Source of the DNA: Escarpia spicata
Taxonomy: Eukaryota; Annelida; Polychaeta; Sabellida; Siboglinidae
Length of the DNA stretch: 64,000 nucleotides
Direction of reading: 5' to 3'
Assembly: GCA_963995525.1 (NCBI GenBank)
Contig: OZ023213.1
Location: 46,292,660 to 46,356,659, forward strand
Below, piece after piece: positions 31,701 through 64,000 of the stretch. Below the pieces are notes generated by a model, which searched no databases, had not been told where the DNA came from, and saw only the letters and a list, made by a program, of their open reading frames with translations. Both the position numbers and the translations under genes were made by a program. Position 1 is the first letter of the stretch; every line of letters starts with the position of its first letter.

Positions 31701-32203
31701 ACATATCAAAAATACACCATTGCACATGTGCAATAACCTATTTAATAACATCATTTTGACCTAGTTATTTAGTTCATGACCTATTTGCCAGACGGCGCTA
31801 TTTGACCATGACATATTCGCCAGGTGCGCTACTTATCGTTGACCTTCCACCGGAAGTGACGTCATTTGCACTTGCACCTATCATTATCATTTGCCCAACG
31901 ATTTGTACCTACTATACTACTTAAGTGTGATCAACATTACGGCTGTTGCCCCAGCGTATGTCAAATGCAGGATTCAGACGTCATGACAGATTACCAAATG
32001 AAGCAAATTAAATACCTTTTAAATGCCCTTTCATTTATTGTAGCATTCTGATGATTGCTGATCCAACTAAACAGTTGATAGTATAATAATGATAATAAAT
32101 AAATAAATCCAGCATAGTTAAGGTGAATCATTTTGAAATCATAAGAGTGAATCTTAGTCACTAGAACAATTCTATGTTGACATTGACGACGATACTTCAT
32201 TGG
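31701..32203. other. Non-coding with dispersed-repeat remnants
   Basis: 31740-31865 holds TTCATGACCTATTTGCC and GACGGCGC-type fragments of the family at 21.3-21.9 kb. The rest is AT-rich. Confidence 0.4.
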
Positions 32204-32285
32204 CGCAACATAGCACATATGCACAACATAGCACATATGCACAACATAGCACAGATGCACAACATAGCACATATGCACACACATT
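32204..32285 (+). repeat. 18-bp minisatellite, about 4.5 copies
   Basis: GCACAACATAGCACATAT units in direct succession. Confidence 0.9.
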
Positions 32286-32807
32286 CATACACGAAATTAA
32301 TTAAATCATCATTTATGTGTCGTCCCGTACGCTTAGTGCATAATTATATACGGTTGTCATCATTGTATGATTTATATAACATGCGTTGTAATGCTGACAT
32401 AATTAATTATTTTATATAAATTACTAAACATACAGCGCAAGATGATTAAACATATCTAGCACATTCACAGTTGGAACATGTGTGGAACGACTGGGTGATT
32501 CTTCAAACCAGTAACAACAGCTCCTAGCAACGCACGGAAAGCCTAATTATGACAGTGTGCTGGTTGGTTATTTCGACAATCATGTTGAATATGTTCACGA
32601 TTGGGCGGCCGAAAAGAACAACATCTTGGTAGTCTTCCAAAAGTGCAAGCCACATCTACACATGGGCAAGGGCGTGTATCTTGCGTAACAACAGTATCAC
32701 AGTTGGCGTAACGGACAAGATTACACGAGTGCTGTTGTGGTGAGAGCGTGTAGAATGAAGATGCTACAAGTGTTTGTCATGTAGCAGAATGGTCGGTGTG
32801 CGCACCT
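32286..32807. other. Downstream flank of the GAS2-like gene, no feature recognised
   Basis: No coding signal. Part of this and of the following stretch could be 3' UTR of the minus-strand gene ending at 33556. Confidence 0.35.
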
Positions 32808-32992
32808 TCATGGTGGAGCGTACGTCACACATTGGTCGACGTGAGGACATTCGTGGTGGCGCGTACGTCACACATTGGTCGACGTGAGGACATTCGTGGT
32901 GGCGCGTACGTCACACATTGGTCGACGTGAGGACATTCGTGGTGGCGCGTACGTCACACATTGGTCGACGTGAGGACATTCGTGGCGATGCG
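32808..32992 (+). repeat. 43-bp minisatellite, 4 copies
   Basis: CGTGGTGGCGCGTACGTCAC, ACATTGGTCGACGTGAGGAC, ATT repeated four times with almost no variation. Each unit contains GTCGAC. Confidence 0.9.
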
Positions 32993-33555
32993 TCCTTCAC
33001 AGACTCAATACAATATTTCTTAAGCAGTGGAGATCACATGACAAACATATGGCCAACAACGTTAACATCCCAGTACGTTCTCAGTAGGCGTAAATGAAGC
33101 CAAACAATTAGATAAACCTCAAAGGAGTTTCTGAGTTCCTAAGACGATTCGTTCGAGTCACTTCCACACACAAAGACAATAGGGTTTTTGTGCGGTTTCT
33201 ACGCATAATAAGACTGTTCCTAGGCTTTGGGGATAGACACATGAGAGATCACTCAGAAAGTGGAATGATATTAAGCGCTCGGACTAATGTCTGTACAGGG
33301 ACCAGTCTTCAACGTTATGTACATGGTGTGTACTGAACATGATGCCACGTACAGTGTCACGTACACACAAGCATCGTAAAACTAAGCTTCGTTTGTAGAA
33401 ATGCGACATGCAGGAGACAAGCGAGCACACAAGCTGTGTACCACGTTTATAGCAGGTGAAACAGATACAGCGTCAGCAAAAGACCGTAGCGCTAATACTT
33501 TGTTTCGATGGCGTGTCTCTCATGAAGAATATCCTTCTTGGTGACCGACAAACAG
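32993..33555 (-). other. Probable 3' UTR / downstream flank of the GAS2-like gene
   Basis: It directly follows the stop codon on the minus strand. I found no confident polyadenylation signal and no other feature. Confidence 0.35.
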
Positions 33556-51077
<17,522 letters not shown>

Positions 51078-53490
51078 CGTGGCGGGTCGTCACGTGATGC
51101 TGCAGTGACGTCACATTATCCGGGTTTCGTCATCTGAACTACCGACACGTGGTCGGGACTGGGCGGATCCTGCAGACTGTGTCATGTCGATTTGTCAGAA
51201 AGCCCACCTCTAATGACGGAACCCGTTCACAACACGAGTCGCCTTAAGAAAGCACGAGAACACCGTAAATCCTCGACTTGTCCAATTGTTTGTACGCTCC
51301 AAGAACCCGATGTTCCTCCTTTGTATCGTTCAGTATCGACGCATAGACCCGAGAGGCCAGTGTTGGCGCAGATCTCCGTGACGACAGCCCGTGTCAACGC
51401 AATGACGAGATTGTACCGTGGACGACGAATAACGGGATGATCAGCCGGGTAGTGACGTGCCTATACAGCGATTATGGAATGACCAGCCATGCGGGTCGAT
51501 GAGGGCAAACCCTACAACACAATAGATATCATTGTTATCACGGCCCCGACATTCATGCCACAAGTGGGTCGGGTATTTTGTTCATCAAACAAGTGCAACT
51601 AATTAGGCAATTAGAAGACAATCATCCAATGTTTTATTGGACAATAAACTCGTTTTGCATTGTATCAAGGATACTACGAAAAACATGCGATCATCATAAA
51701 CAACATATACCGTATTACGATTCCCTCTTATATTCGGAATACGAACTTTTCTTGGCTTTGTTTCTGTTCGTGTCAACTACTACAACCCGCCCAGGTAGCA
51801 TTATAGGTTACGTCACGTGACACGTTATGCTACGTGGTGCAATTTGTTCAGGGGGATTAGGATAGTGCTACCGTGTGATGGTATATGCACATTATTAATG
51901 TATGCATCGTTGTTTGTATAATATTCCAAAGCTCCGTGAAGATGTCGGATCGATGCATTCAGTAACGTATACTCGTGTATGACGTTTAAAGTACTTGGAA
52001 GTACCCTGTTACTACTATGGTCAAACAACATCTGCACTCAGCACTGTGTGTACTATATTCAGAGTACTTGCTTGCTAAAGTCGAAGGTAACACCTCTGCA
52101 TGATCTGAAAACGACATTCGACATTGCTCAAGAAATGTTTGTGTCTGACAAAATCCACATCGTGGTAGACTGAAATCCTTCTGCATAAGCAGCTGTTGTC
52201 CTTTTAACATGTCATCTTTGGTCTGCAGCTACGTAGATCGTGGACTCGGGAAACGAAGGACGATGCCGCCGAATATACAGGCAGCAGGCCATACAGTGAG
52301 GATATATCGTCTTCTAGAAAGTGTTTCTTTGTGTACTGTTGATTCTTATGCAAACAACATCTGAGCATGTGATGAACAATATATTGTAGTGGTAATTCAC
52401 GCAGAACACTGAATAACGATACAAACCGGACACTTTCTCCGAACCTTCTGAATATGCAGACCTCAAACACACATACAAAACAGCGAGAGCAATGCAAGAC
52501 GCCTCTTCTTTCATCCAATAATCAATCGTGGTTGTTGCGTAGTGCATACATATGAGCAGTTATTGCGGTAGGCACTCGTGGTTGCGCGCTGTTGTAATAA
52601 CTCTGTTGCAATATGAAGACGTGTATAGTTGAATACGGCTAGACGCCTAAAGGAGAGGGGAGATATATAGCTAGGTGCTATACAGTACGGGTGGGGCAGT
52701 TTATCTCCCCTGGATAACCCTCCCCCATATTCCCTCCTAACTAAGTTCCAACACTAAGAAGAAATACATACACAATACAGCTTATGTTTGTCATGTATGG
52801 CAGCAGATGTGTCGTGAATAGTCGTGTGTCAAGACAGGGGTGGAGGAACTTCGTCGCTGCCCTAAACGCCAGGGGGCGTAACGGGTAGTAAGTAAGTCGT
52901 GTGCCAAATGAAATAACTTGCACATCTAAACTTCTGAGTTAATCAGGATTACTCGCATCAACAGCAAAAGAAAGTTATATTCACGAGGTACTGCGCTGTC
53001 TAATCATCCTATACTGTTCAGCATGGTAACAGAGGTGAGAATATGTCCCGGATGGAGGGGGAGATAGACTGTTACACGACCACGACCGGATTACTAATCC
53101 ACGTACTCCCATTTCGAAACTCGAGCAATTTGTTCACCCCAATTTACTTGTTTAAGAGACATTAACTGCCGGCAGAAAGTAAAAATATCTCACACGTGTG
53201 GAAATGGGCAACCTGTGGTTGACTCATCGATTCTAGTCTTAAAATAGGACACACCATTGGCTGCGTAAAACACCCTACAACAGCCGGTGATGCCGAGTCG
53301 GAGAGCCACGGTCGAGAGTTACAACGCAGACTCCAACAAAAAGTGCGTATGAGTAAACCTCGCGCAGACGGGTGACGAGGGGCAAGAACGCACAAACTCC
53401 GTCAGAGGTAACTTCGTTCGCATGACTTGACTCGGCACAGCCGCGCCAACACAGAAGACGTCTGACAAATACAGGCGGAGACGGCGTCAT
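51078..53490. other. 5' flank of the GAS2-like gene
   Basis: Contains TGACGTCA at about 51107-51114 and two CACGTG-like motifs near the start codon, and otherwise nothing recognisable. The promoter presumably lies here but I cannot place it. Confidence 0.35.
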
Positions 53491-53745
53491 AATCACCGGG
53501 CTATGTTTCATAAAAGTGACAACATGCAATGCGACTGAGTGATCACCGGGCTATGTTTCATAAAAGTGACAACATGCAATGCGACCGAGTGATCACCGGG
53601 CTATGTTTCATAAAAGTGACAACATGCAATGCGACTGAGTGATCACCGGGCTATGTTTCATAAAAGTGACAACATGCAATGCGACTGAGTGATCACCGGG
53701 CTATGTTTCATAAAAGTGACAACATGCAATGCGACCGAGTGATCG
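53491..53745 (+). repeat. 50-bp minisatellite, 5 copies
   Basis: GATCACCGGGCTATGTTTCA, TAAAAGTGACAACATGCAAT, GCGACTGAGT repeated five times with only one variable site (ACTGAG / ACCGAG). Confidence 0.95.
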
Positions 53746-53935
53746 CATTTGCAAAGTGCTTAGGCCCTACAATACATTTTGAATTTACAACATTTGGAAT
53801 CGTGATTTTTTATAACACATAAAGTTGCCCCATATTAACATAAAACATGCGTTCGTTAATCGATCACACCATGGCGCAATCAATGCCCAGCTTTAACGTT
53901 ATAACACGATCATCGCATTAATCTGTTTAGCCATG

Positions 53936-54375
53936 TTAACACGTTGTGTGTTCGTGTAACACTGTCCAGTTGTACGGTATAAGGTTCGTACGACACACGG
54001 TGACAACGTTGATGTTGTTCGTGTCAACCATGTTTACGCTGTACGATACACAGCAAATGTCAACAACATTGATGTTGTTCGTGTTAACATTATTTAAGCT
54101 GTACGATATAGTATCTACGGTTCGTAAACAAACGTCGACAACATTGACGTCGTTCGTGTTAACATTGTTTAAGCTGTACGATAAACGGTTCGTACGGTAA
54201 ACGTCGGCAACATTGATGGTGTTCGTGTTAACATAAGTTGTACGGTGTACGGTTCGTACAACAAACGTTGACAACGTTGATGATGTTCGTGTTAACAAAA
54301 CGTTTAAGCTGTACGATATACGCGGTTAGTACGTCACACTTTGACAACGTTCATGCTGTTCGTGTTAACATTATC
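53936..54375 (+). repeat. Degenerate tandem repeat of about 70-75 bp, about 6 copies
   Basis: Units share GACAACGTTGATGTTGTTCG, TGTTAACAT and TTTAAGCTGTACGATATA, then CGGTTCGTAC. Copies have diverged much more than the neighbouring 50-bp array. Confidence 0.8.
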
Positions 54376-56043
<1,668 letters not shown>

Positions 56044-56242
56044 TGAGTGCGTATGTGTATGGGGGGGGTAGTGGTGTGTGCATTAGGGATGTGAGTATTA
56101 AAGAGGCAGGGTGTGTATATTGAAGGTGTCGGGGTGTATTGGAAGGTTAAAGGTGTGAATAAGGCACAGGTTAAGAAATATGCATTCGAGGAGTAAGGAT
56201 GTGTCTTGGAGGGGTAATAAAATAATACGGTCGTTGGCAACA

Positions 56243-56345
56243 TGAATGAATGAATGCATGAATGAATGAATTAATTAATTAATTAATGGATGGATGAATG
56301 AATGAATTAATTAATGGATGGATGGATGAATTAATTAATTAATTA
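56243..56345 (+). repeat. Tetranucleotide tract (GAAT)n/(TTAA)n/(GGAT)n
   Basis: ATGAATGAATGAATTAATTA blocks alternating with ATGGATGGATG. Confidence 0.9.
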
Positions 56346-57555
56346 AATATAAGTATATATAATAGGTATACGGGTAAGCGCTGGTCGGGCGGGACAGTGT
56401 ATATGCCCGACATTTGTAATGGGTATAGATAGACCTGCGTGACGGTGAAGTCGTAATTTATCGTGGCGTCGTACTCATATCGGATGTGACACGACAACAA
56501 CACAAACATTGTCGGAGACGTCGATCCTCTCTCAGATTCGTCTCTTACTCATAAACTGACAAGCTACAGTTCTACCGCCTTACCTTCGTATATAGCAGGC
56601 AGTACCCGTCTGACTCACCGACACCGGTCTGTGTGACCAACTCTCAACTCCGACAGTGGTCACTCCTAGTCCTATAGCCGTGAGCCGCGTAGGACGATCA
56701 GTGAAACAAAGTGAACAGGTGCGACTCACGGCTACCGTAATACACCAGTAACCGCAAGGAACCAGCCAAGCACAGGTAACCAGGCTTACAGTCACACCTG
56801 ACCGTCGTTATCCGGTTCACGCGACATAGTTCTATCAAGTCGTACCGCGCGTTTGTTGATACATGTAAATGTACCTGTCAAAACCCGGTGAGGGCAGAGA
56901 GGCGAATGGGTTGGGGTGGGGGGGGGGGGTGGTGGTCAAACGGATGTCCTGGATTACGCGTGACGTTTTAATGCAGAGGTTTGGGAAGTAAGTTACCACA
57001 CCATGTTAGGCCTACACCCCTAAAATAATGAATTACATGAAATGGAATAGTAAAACCAGTATATAACCTCATACACCGAGTCATTTTAGATGTCATGTGA
57101 TACAGAAGATTCCAGTGGTTTGGACGTGTTTATCGTATAGCAAGAGAAAACCTCGTTAACCTAGTTTTCACGTATAACACAACTTTGTAGAAACCAGGAA
57201 GCCTATTGGAAAGATACATTAATAAAATATAACAGCAGAACGGTGTGCTGTCCTGTAGGACAGCGAGTGGTCAACGTGGCCTCTTTATTATAAGCACTTA
57301 AATAAATCACACGTATGACATTTGGTCAAACAGAGATACAAACAAACATTTATGTCAGAAACAAAACACGAAAACCAACATCTATACAATCGTAAAACAA
57401 GGCAGATGACGCCGACTGGGTGTTTTCAAAATTCATATTAACAACTGCTAAATAACGAGACGATAAAAATCATGATCCTGAAAGGCAAGAGAAAACGGCC
57501 TGCAGACGAAGACGAACTAACCAAGAAAGGTCGTCACCATCCACTGCGCGTAAAT
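56346..57555. other. Non-coding stretch
   Basis: A G-run with GGGGTGGTGG lies at about 56915-56935. No gene is seen. Confidence 0.4.
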
Positions 57556-57602
57556 ACGCACGCACGCACGCACGCACGCACGCACCACGCACGCACCACG
57601 CA
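57556..57602 (+). repeat. (GCAC)n microsatellite
   Basis: GCACGCACGCAC followed by CACGCACCACGC variants. Confidence 0.9.
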
Positions 57603-57997
57603 ACGTGCCAACAAACCAACCAGATTATTGCTGCTAACAATAACATACATATTATATGTCTTGCAGAGTGATCAGAGTAATTGATTAACTGGTCTGTCAT
57701 TAAATGTTCATTACACGTTGCGGCTCGAGCACTTACATTGAGATCAATAGTCTTGGAAAATTGAGGCTCGGTTGTCGGCCCTATTATTTAGGTCATCAAA
57801 GTACACACCTGCACAGTACTCCCGAAGACCTACAATTAGACCCTATAGTACTAATTTGGATAATGGAATATAGACCTGTATCTATAATGTCGCTTTTTTC
57901 ATCTTTGAACTGTTCCGACGGGACGAGCAAGGTTAACAAGACGCTCACGTCGGCATCTAAAAGCGCGTTAAAGAAGTAGGCTGGTACGAGAGTCGAT

Positions 57998-58325
57998 GGC
58001 ACGCACGCAGGCACGCACGCAGGCACGCACGCACGCACACACGCATGCACGCACGCACGCACACACAAACGCACACACAAACGCACACACAAACGCACAC
58101 ACACACTCACTCACTCACTCGTTTACTCACGTATAGGTCGTTATCGGATCCAATGGCGCATTAATGAAGAAGGCTGATACTGGCATACGCACGCACGCAC
58201 GCACGCACTCATACGCACATACACACAAACACACACACACACACACACATAACACATTCACCCACTCATCCTAGCATACCACACGCACGCGCACACAAAC
58301 AAACACACAAACATGCACATGCATA
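57998..58325 (+). repeat. Compound (GCAC)n/(CA)n tract, twice
   Basis: Two blocks, 57998-58125 and 58188-58325, of GCAC, ACAAACGCAC and CA repeats. They are separated by about 60 bases that share GCTGGTAC / GCTGATAC and may mark a duplication. Confidence 0.9.
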
Positions 58326-60270
58326 CTTAGGATAGTTTAACAAGATCGGCTCCAAAAAGCAACATGTTCCTGACGACAAGACCCGTGGTCGAGTCCTGGT
58401 TTGATTCCAATTCTGCATACACAGTTACACACTCTATCACGTTTTAGAAACTAGTTTGTTTAGTGTGTAGGCCACTGTGTTTACAAACGCAATTTCATAT
58501 GCAATGCTATGTAAACATAGTAACGTAACAGTCATTCACTACCACCCTCGGAACAAGAGTGACTTTAAGTAGCCACCAAATCACGAGGTCCAATTCATAA
58601 GTGTGCCTCAAATTTTGATTCTAAACCTGTTTACAAATTGAAGTAACTATTGTTATAAATGTATTGATAGCCATTATCAATCTGTTATTTCAGATGGAAC
58701 AATAATAATAGTAAGTTTCACAATATTGTTGGCGAGGTTTTTTTTCTCACAGCTAAGCAATTCTTGTGGCAGGTTTGGTCATTCGTCGTTGCATTATTTC
58801 TAAATTGTCCATTTTCTTATGAAATGGCTGTATGTTTGTATCGTAATACAAAATAGTAGCACTGTTGATAAAACACCTATGTAGGTCTAATTCACCAGTT
58901 GACCTAATTTTGCATTTTCTCTATTTCCCTTTGAAGCTACAAAACACTGTCACAAAATATACATTTGAACAACTATTCTATTATCTCATTGTGCAGTCGT
59001 TCCCATACTGCAACGCGCAATGATAGAAAATGAAGCGTAAAAAGACAGTGACAGGCAGCACACGTAGGAGACCTACCCCGGACGGACGCGAAACGCCGTT
59101 TTCCAGAATTTCACACAAGAGCACTTCACGTTAGTCTGGGCTCCCACGCGAGCTGTAAGCCCGGCTCAGCTCCCACTGTTTCGACGACGCTAGTTTGCCA
59201 ACTGTCGCAATCTGATCGGGCGCTTCGGCCACACATTTAACTGGCACTCTATCTATACCCGGTGTTGTTCAGTCGTCATGTCGGGAGCCATTAGTCCGGC
59301 CGTCAGCATGTTTGGTGTATTGTTTGGCAAGCGTTCTCTTTTTCACCGATACACTGTATAATCCTGAACTGGCGGCCAACACCATAAGCGATTATTCGCT
59401 GAGATTTATAGGTAAACTCGCCCTGCATGACACGTAAGTATACTATCGACATATGCTATTCGGTGTTGATCAGTCGATCAGCCGATCACCATTTAATTAA
59501 CGCCTTTCTACGCAATATAATTACATGACGTGTGTGGACCGCGGTGTAGTGTCTATTCCTGTGACGCCGTGTTAATCTGGCGCTGAAAGCTCTATAAGAC
59601 ACACTGAATTATGCGGGTGAGCAAAGGCGTACGCTCTGCAATAAACATCTACGACACAATTTGTTCAATACCCTAGCGGTTTATGAACAATCGTAACTAG
59701 ATTGTCTACTTTGCAATCTTTGATTTGTCCTCGATCATTGCGAAGTATTGTCGTAACAATAACTGTGCCACAAATTAATTATAATACAGTGCAAGACTGA
59801 CGACGGTTACCGTTTAATGTATTTAGTTCATGTTATATGCAATTGTAGTAAGACATAGTTCGCATAGTATATATCGCAACACGCAGTCAAATGGTCATAA
59901 GTTCTTAACAGTGTGTAATACCTACACAGATTGACTGTGTTCGTAAAACATATTGTTTATCATAATTTGCGTTGCTTTAACATCCAATATTGTAAATGCT
60001 ATGAACTGTAATTTATAGTAGTTAATAAACGCGATATCCGCACGTGTGTATTTCTACCATACACTGTCCTTTAATATTTACCACAAATCTATAAATAATT
60101 ATCCACATAAAAGTATCACAACTTCATAATTTATTATTGTCTATAAACATACATTATCCCACCACCGCATCTTCTACAAACCTACCCTACCACCATGTTA
60201 TTCAAAGAGATGTAGCCCACTCCTGTTCTCCTCATCCACGTATCAAAAGCCTTATCAGCTATATCATTAA
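58326..60270. other. Non-coding stretch with one weak exon candidate
   Basis: 59213-59433 is open in one frame, reads LYNPELAANTISDYSLRFIG near its end and stops at a good donor (ACAC|GTAAGTA), but no start codon or partner exon was found. The rest is AT-rich without features. Confidence 0.3.
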
Positions 60271-60274
60271 CACA

Positions 60275-63200
60275 CCATACAATCCACACACGCCATACCA
60301 CCCACACACGCCATACCATCCACACACGCCATACCATCCACACACGCCATACCATCCACACACGCCATACCACCAACATACAATACCATCCACCCTCTGT
60401 ATACCGTCCACACACCATACCATCCACACACGCCATACCACCAACATACAATACCACCCACCCTCTGTATACCGTCCACACACCATACCATCCATACACG
60501 CCATACCACCAACATACAATACCACCCACCCTCTGTATACCATCCACACACGCCATACCATCCCCTCACACCATACCACCAACATACAACACCATCCACA
60601 CACTATATACTGTTCACACACCATACCATCCACACACAACATATCACCAATAAACAATACCATCCACATATTGTATACCGTCCACACACCATACCATCCA
60701 CACACATCATACCACCAACATACAACACCATCCACACACTATATACCGTCCACACACCATACCATCCACACACGCCATACCACCAACATACAATACCATC
60801 CACCATCTGTACACCGTCCACACACCATACCACCAACATACAATACCATCCACACACTATATACCGTCCACACACCATACCGTCAATACACCATACCGTC
60901 CACACACACCATACCACCAACATACAATACCATCCACCCTCTATATACCGTCCACACACCATACCACCAACATACAATACCATCCACCCTCTGTATATCG
61001 TCCACACACCATACCGTCCACACACCATACCATCCACACACACCATACCACCATCATACAATACCATCCACCCTCTGTATACCGTCCACACACCATACCA
61101 TCCACTCACACCATACCACCAACATACAACACCATCCACACACTATATACCGTCCACACACCATACCATCCACACACAACATATCACCAATATACAATAC
61201 CATCCACACATTGTATACCGTCCACACACCATACCATCCACTCACACCATACCACCAACATACAACACCATCCACACACTATATACCGTCCACACACCAT
61301 ACCATCCACACACAACATATCACCAATATACAATACCATCCACACATTGTATACCGTCCACACACCATACCATCCACACACACCATACCACCAACATACA
61401 ATACCATCCACACACTATATACCATCCACACACCATACCACCAACATACAATACCATCCACCCTCTATATACCGTCCACACACGATACCATCCACACACG
61501 CCATACCACCAACATACAACACCATCCACACACTAAATACCGTCCACACACCATACCATCCACACACACCATACCACCAACATACAATACCATCCACCCT
61601 CTATATACCGTCCACACACCATACCACCAACATACAATACCATACACCCTCTGTATACCGTCCACACACCATACCATTCACTCACAACATACCACCAACA
61701 TACAATACCATCCACACACTATATATACCGTCCACACACCATACCATCCACACACACCATACCACCAACATACAATACCATCCACCCTCTGTATACCGTC
61801 CACACACCATACCATCCACTCACATCATACCATCAACATACAATACCATCCACACACTATATATACCGTCCACACACCATACAATCCACACACAACATAT
61901 CACCAATATACAATACCATCCACACATTGTATACCGTCCACACACCATACCATCCACACACACCATACCACCAACATACAATACCATCCACACACTATAT
62001 ATAATCCACTCACCATACCACCAACATACAATACCATCCACCCTCTATATACCGTCAACACACCATACCATCCACTCACATCATACCACCAACATACAAT
62101 ACCATCCACACACTATATATACCGTCCACACACCATACAATCCACACACAACATATCACCAATATACAATACCATCCACACATTGTATACCGTCCACACA
62201 CCATACCATCCACACACACCATACCACCAACATACAATACCATCCACACACTATATACCATCCACTCACCATACCACCAACATACAATACCATCCACCCT
62301 CTATATACCGTCAACACACCATACCATCCACACACACCATACCACCAACATACAACACCATCCACCCTCTGTATACCGTCCACACATCATACCATCCACT
62401 CACACCATACCACCAACATACACTACCATCCACACTCTATATATACCGTCCACACACGATACCATCCACACACGCCATACCACCAACATACAACACCATC
62501 CACACACTAAATACCGTCCACACACCATACCATCCACACACACCATACCACCAACATACAATGCCATCCACACACTATATACCGTCCACACACCATACCA
62601 TCCACTCACACCATACCTCCAACATACAATACCATCCACACACTATATATATATACATTCCACACACCATACCATCTACTCACACCATACCACCAACATA
62701 CAATACCACCCACACACTGTATACCGCCCACACACCATACCATCCACACACGCCATGCCACCAACATACAATACCATCCACCCTCTGTATACCGTCCACA
62801 CACCATACCATCCACACACACCATACCTCCAACATACAATACCATCCACACACTGTATACCGTCCACACACCATACCACCAACATACAGTACCGTCCACA
62901 CACTGTATACCGTCCACACACCATACCATCCACTCACACCATACTACCAACATACAATACCGTCCACACACTGTATACCGTCCACACACGATACCATCCA
63001 CTCACACCATACCTCCAACATACAATACCATCCACACACTATATATATATACCGTCCACACACCATACCATCTACTCACACCATACCACCAACATACAAT
63101 ACCACCCACACACTATATACCGTCCACACTCCATACCATCCACTCACACCATACCACCAACATACAATACCATCCACATACTATATACCGTCCACACACC

Positions 63201-64000
63201 ATACCATCCACACACGCCATACCACTAACATACAGTACCGTCCACACACTATATACCGTCCACACTCCATACCATCCACTCACACCATACCACCAACATA
63301 CAATACCATCCACATACTATATACCGTCCACACACCATACCATCCACACACGCCATACCACTAACATACAGTACCGTCCACACACTGTATACCGTCCACA
63401 CACCATACCATCCACTCACACCATACCACCAACATACAATACCGTCCACACACTGTATACCGTCCACACACGATACCATCCACTCACACCTTACCTCCAA
63501 CATACAATACCATCCACACACTATATATATATACCGTCCACACACCATACCATCTACTCACACCATACCACCAACATACAATACCACCCACACACTATAT
63601 ACCGTCCACACTCCATACCATCCACTCACACCATACCACCAACATACAATACCATCCACATACTATATACCGTCCACACACCATACCATCTACACACGCC
63701 ATACCACTAACATACAGTACCGTCCACACACTGTATACCGTCCACACACCATACCATCCACTCACACCATACCACCAACATACAATACCGTCCACACACT
63801 GTATACCGTCCACACACGATACCATACACTCACACCATACCTCCAACATACAATACCATCCACACACTATATATATATACCGTCCACACACCATACCATC
63901 TACTCACACCATACCACCAACATACAATACCACCCACACACTATATACCGTCCACACTCCATACCATCAACTCACACCATACCACCAACATACAGTACCG
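60275..64000 (+). repeat. G-poor satellite, basic unit about 68 bp, with a 346-bp higher-order repeat, running off the window
   Basis: Units combine ACACACCATACCATCCACAC, ACCATACCACCAACATACAA and TACCATCCAC(C/A)C(T/A)CTGTATACCG in variable order, giving about 50-60 copies. From about 62990 a larger pattern appears. The CTCCAACATACAATACC + CTATATATATATACC block recurs at about 63000, 63485 and 63831, and the last two cycles are 346 bases apart and nearly identical. One strand is almost free of G. Long open frames in several phases on both strands follow from the absence of stop words in the unit. Confidence 0.93.

Noticed and set aside
60137..63364. A 1075-codon open frame (YHPHTPYHQHTIPST-type periodic protein)
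   Set aside because: It coincides with the satellite, several other frames on both strands are equally open, and the unit simply lacks stop words. There is no start context, domain or splice evidence.

Overview
The window is nuclear DNA of a metazoan, most likely an aquatic invertebrate (deuterostome or lophotrochozoan; I cannot place it further). It contains one large spliced host gene of the animal-specific GAS2-like family, several classes of eukaryotic transposable element, tRNA-derived SINEs, many mini- and microsatellites, and a 200-base assembly gap (23801-24000). Nothing looks bacterial or organellar.

Layout. 1-2285: a CR1/L2-type LINE running in from the left edge, carrying a second LINE fragment inserted in the opposite orientation. 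2516-4091: a three-exon MULE-type transposase gene on the minus strand. 4748-9146: a dead Ty3/Gypsy element with both LTRs and a 5-bp target duplication. 9608-10210: two minisatellites. 10440-11163: a broken pogo/Tigger-like transposase. 12035-12285: a possible NADAR-domain relic. 13128-14278: a non-autonomous DNA transposon with terminal inverted repeats (TIRs) and a 7-bp target duplication, containing a SINE. 15700-23635: an RTE-type LINE whose endonuclease half (about 16085-16872) and reverse-transcriptase half (about 22005-23635) are separated by 5 kb. That 5 kb holds four tandem-repeat families and a small Cys/His-rich gene cluster with its own TATA box (19672-21184). 24995-30060: a 5-kb fold-back structure with inverted arms of about 1.7 kb, an internal 59-bp satellite and a perfect 73-bp hairpin. 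30060-33555: dispersed and tandem repeats.

33556-51077 (minus strand) is the main host gene. It has six coding exons with GT-AG junctions that join in frame into a 1104-residue GAS2-like cytoskeletal linker: CH domain, GAR (GAS2) domain, and a long disordered arginine/serine-rich tail with [ST]xIP motifs that fit EB (microtubule plus-end) binding. Its last intron is remarkable. From the acceptor of exon 6 outward, about 3.1 kb is a 58-bp minisatellite of roughly 54 copies. Each copy is a duplicate of that acceptor and the first bases of exon 6, with the acceptor AG changed in every copy I read.

51078-60270 upstream of the gene holds no coding sequence that I can support, only scattered tandem repeats. 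60275-64000 is a G-poor satellite continuing beyond the right edge, with a higher-order repeat of 346 bp near the end. It is open in several reading frames and is unlikely to be a gene.

The strongest candidates for something undescribed are the splice-acceptor minisatellite in the GAS2-like gene, the small TATA-driven Cys/His-rich cluster at 19.7-21.2 kb, and the fold-back element.
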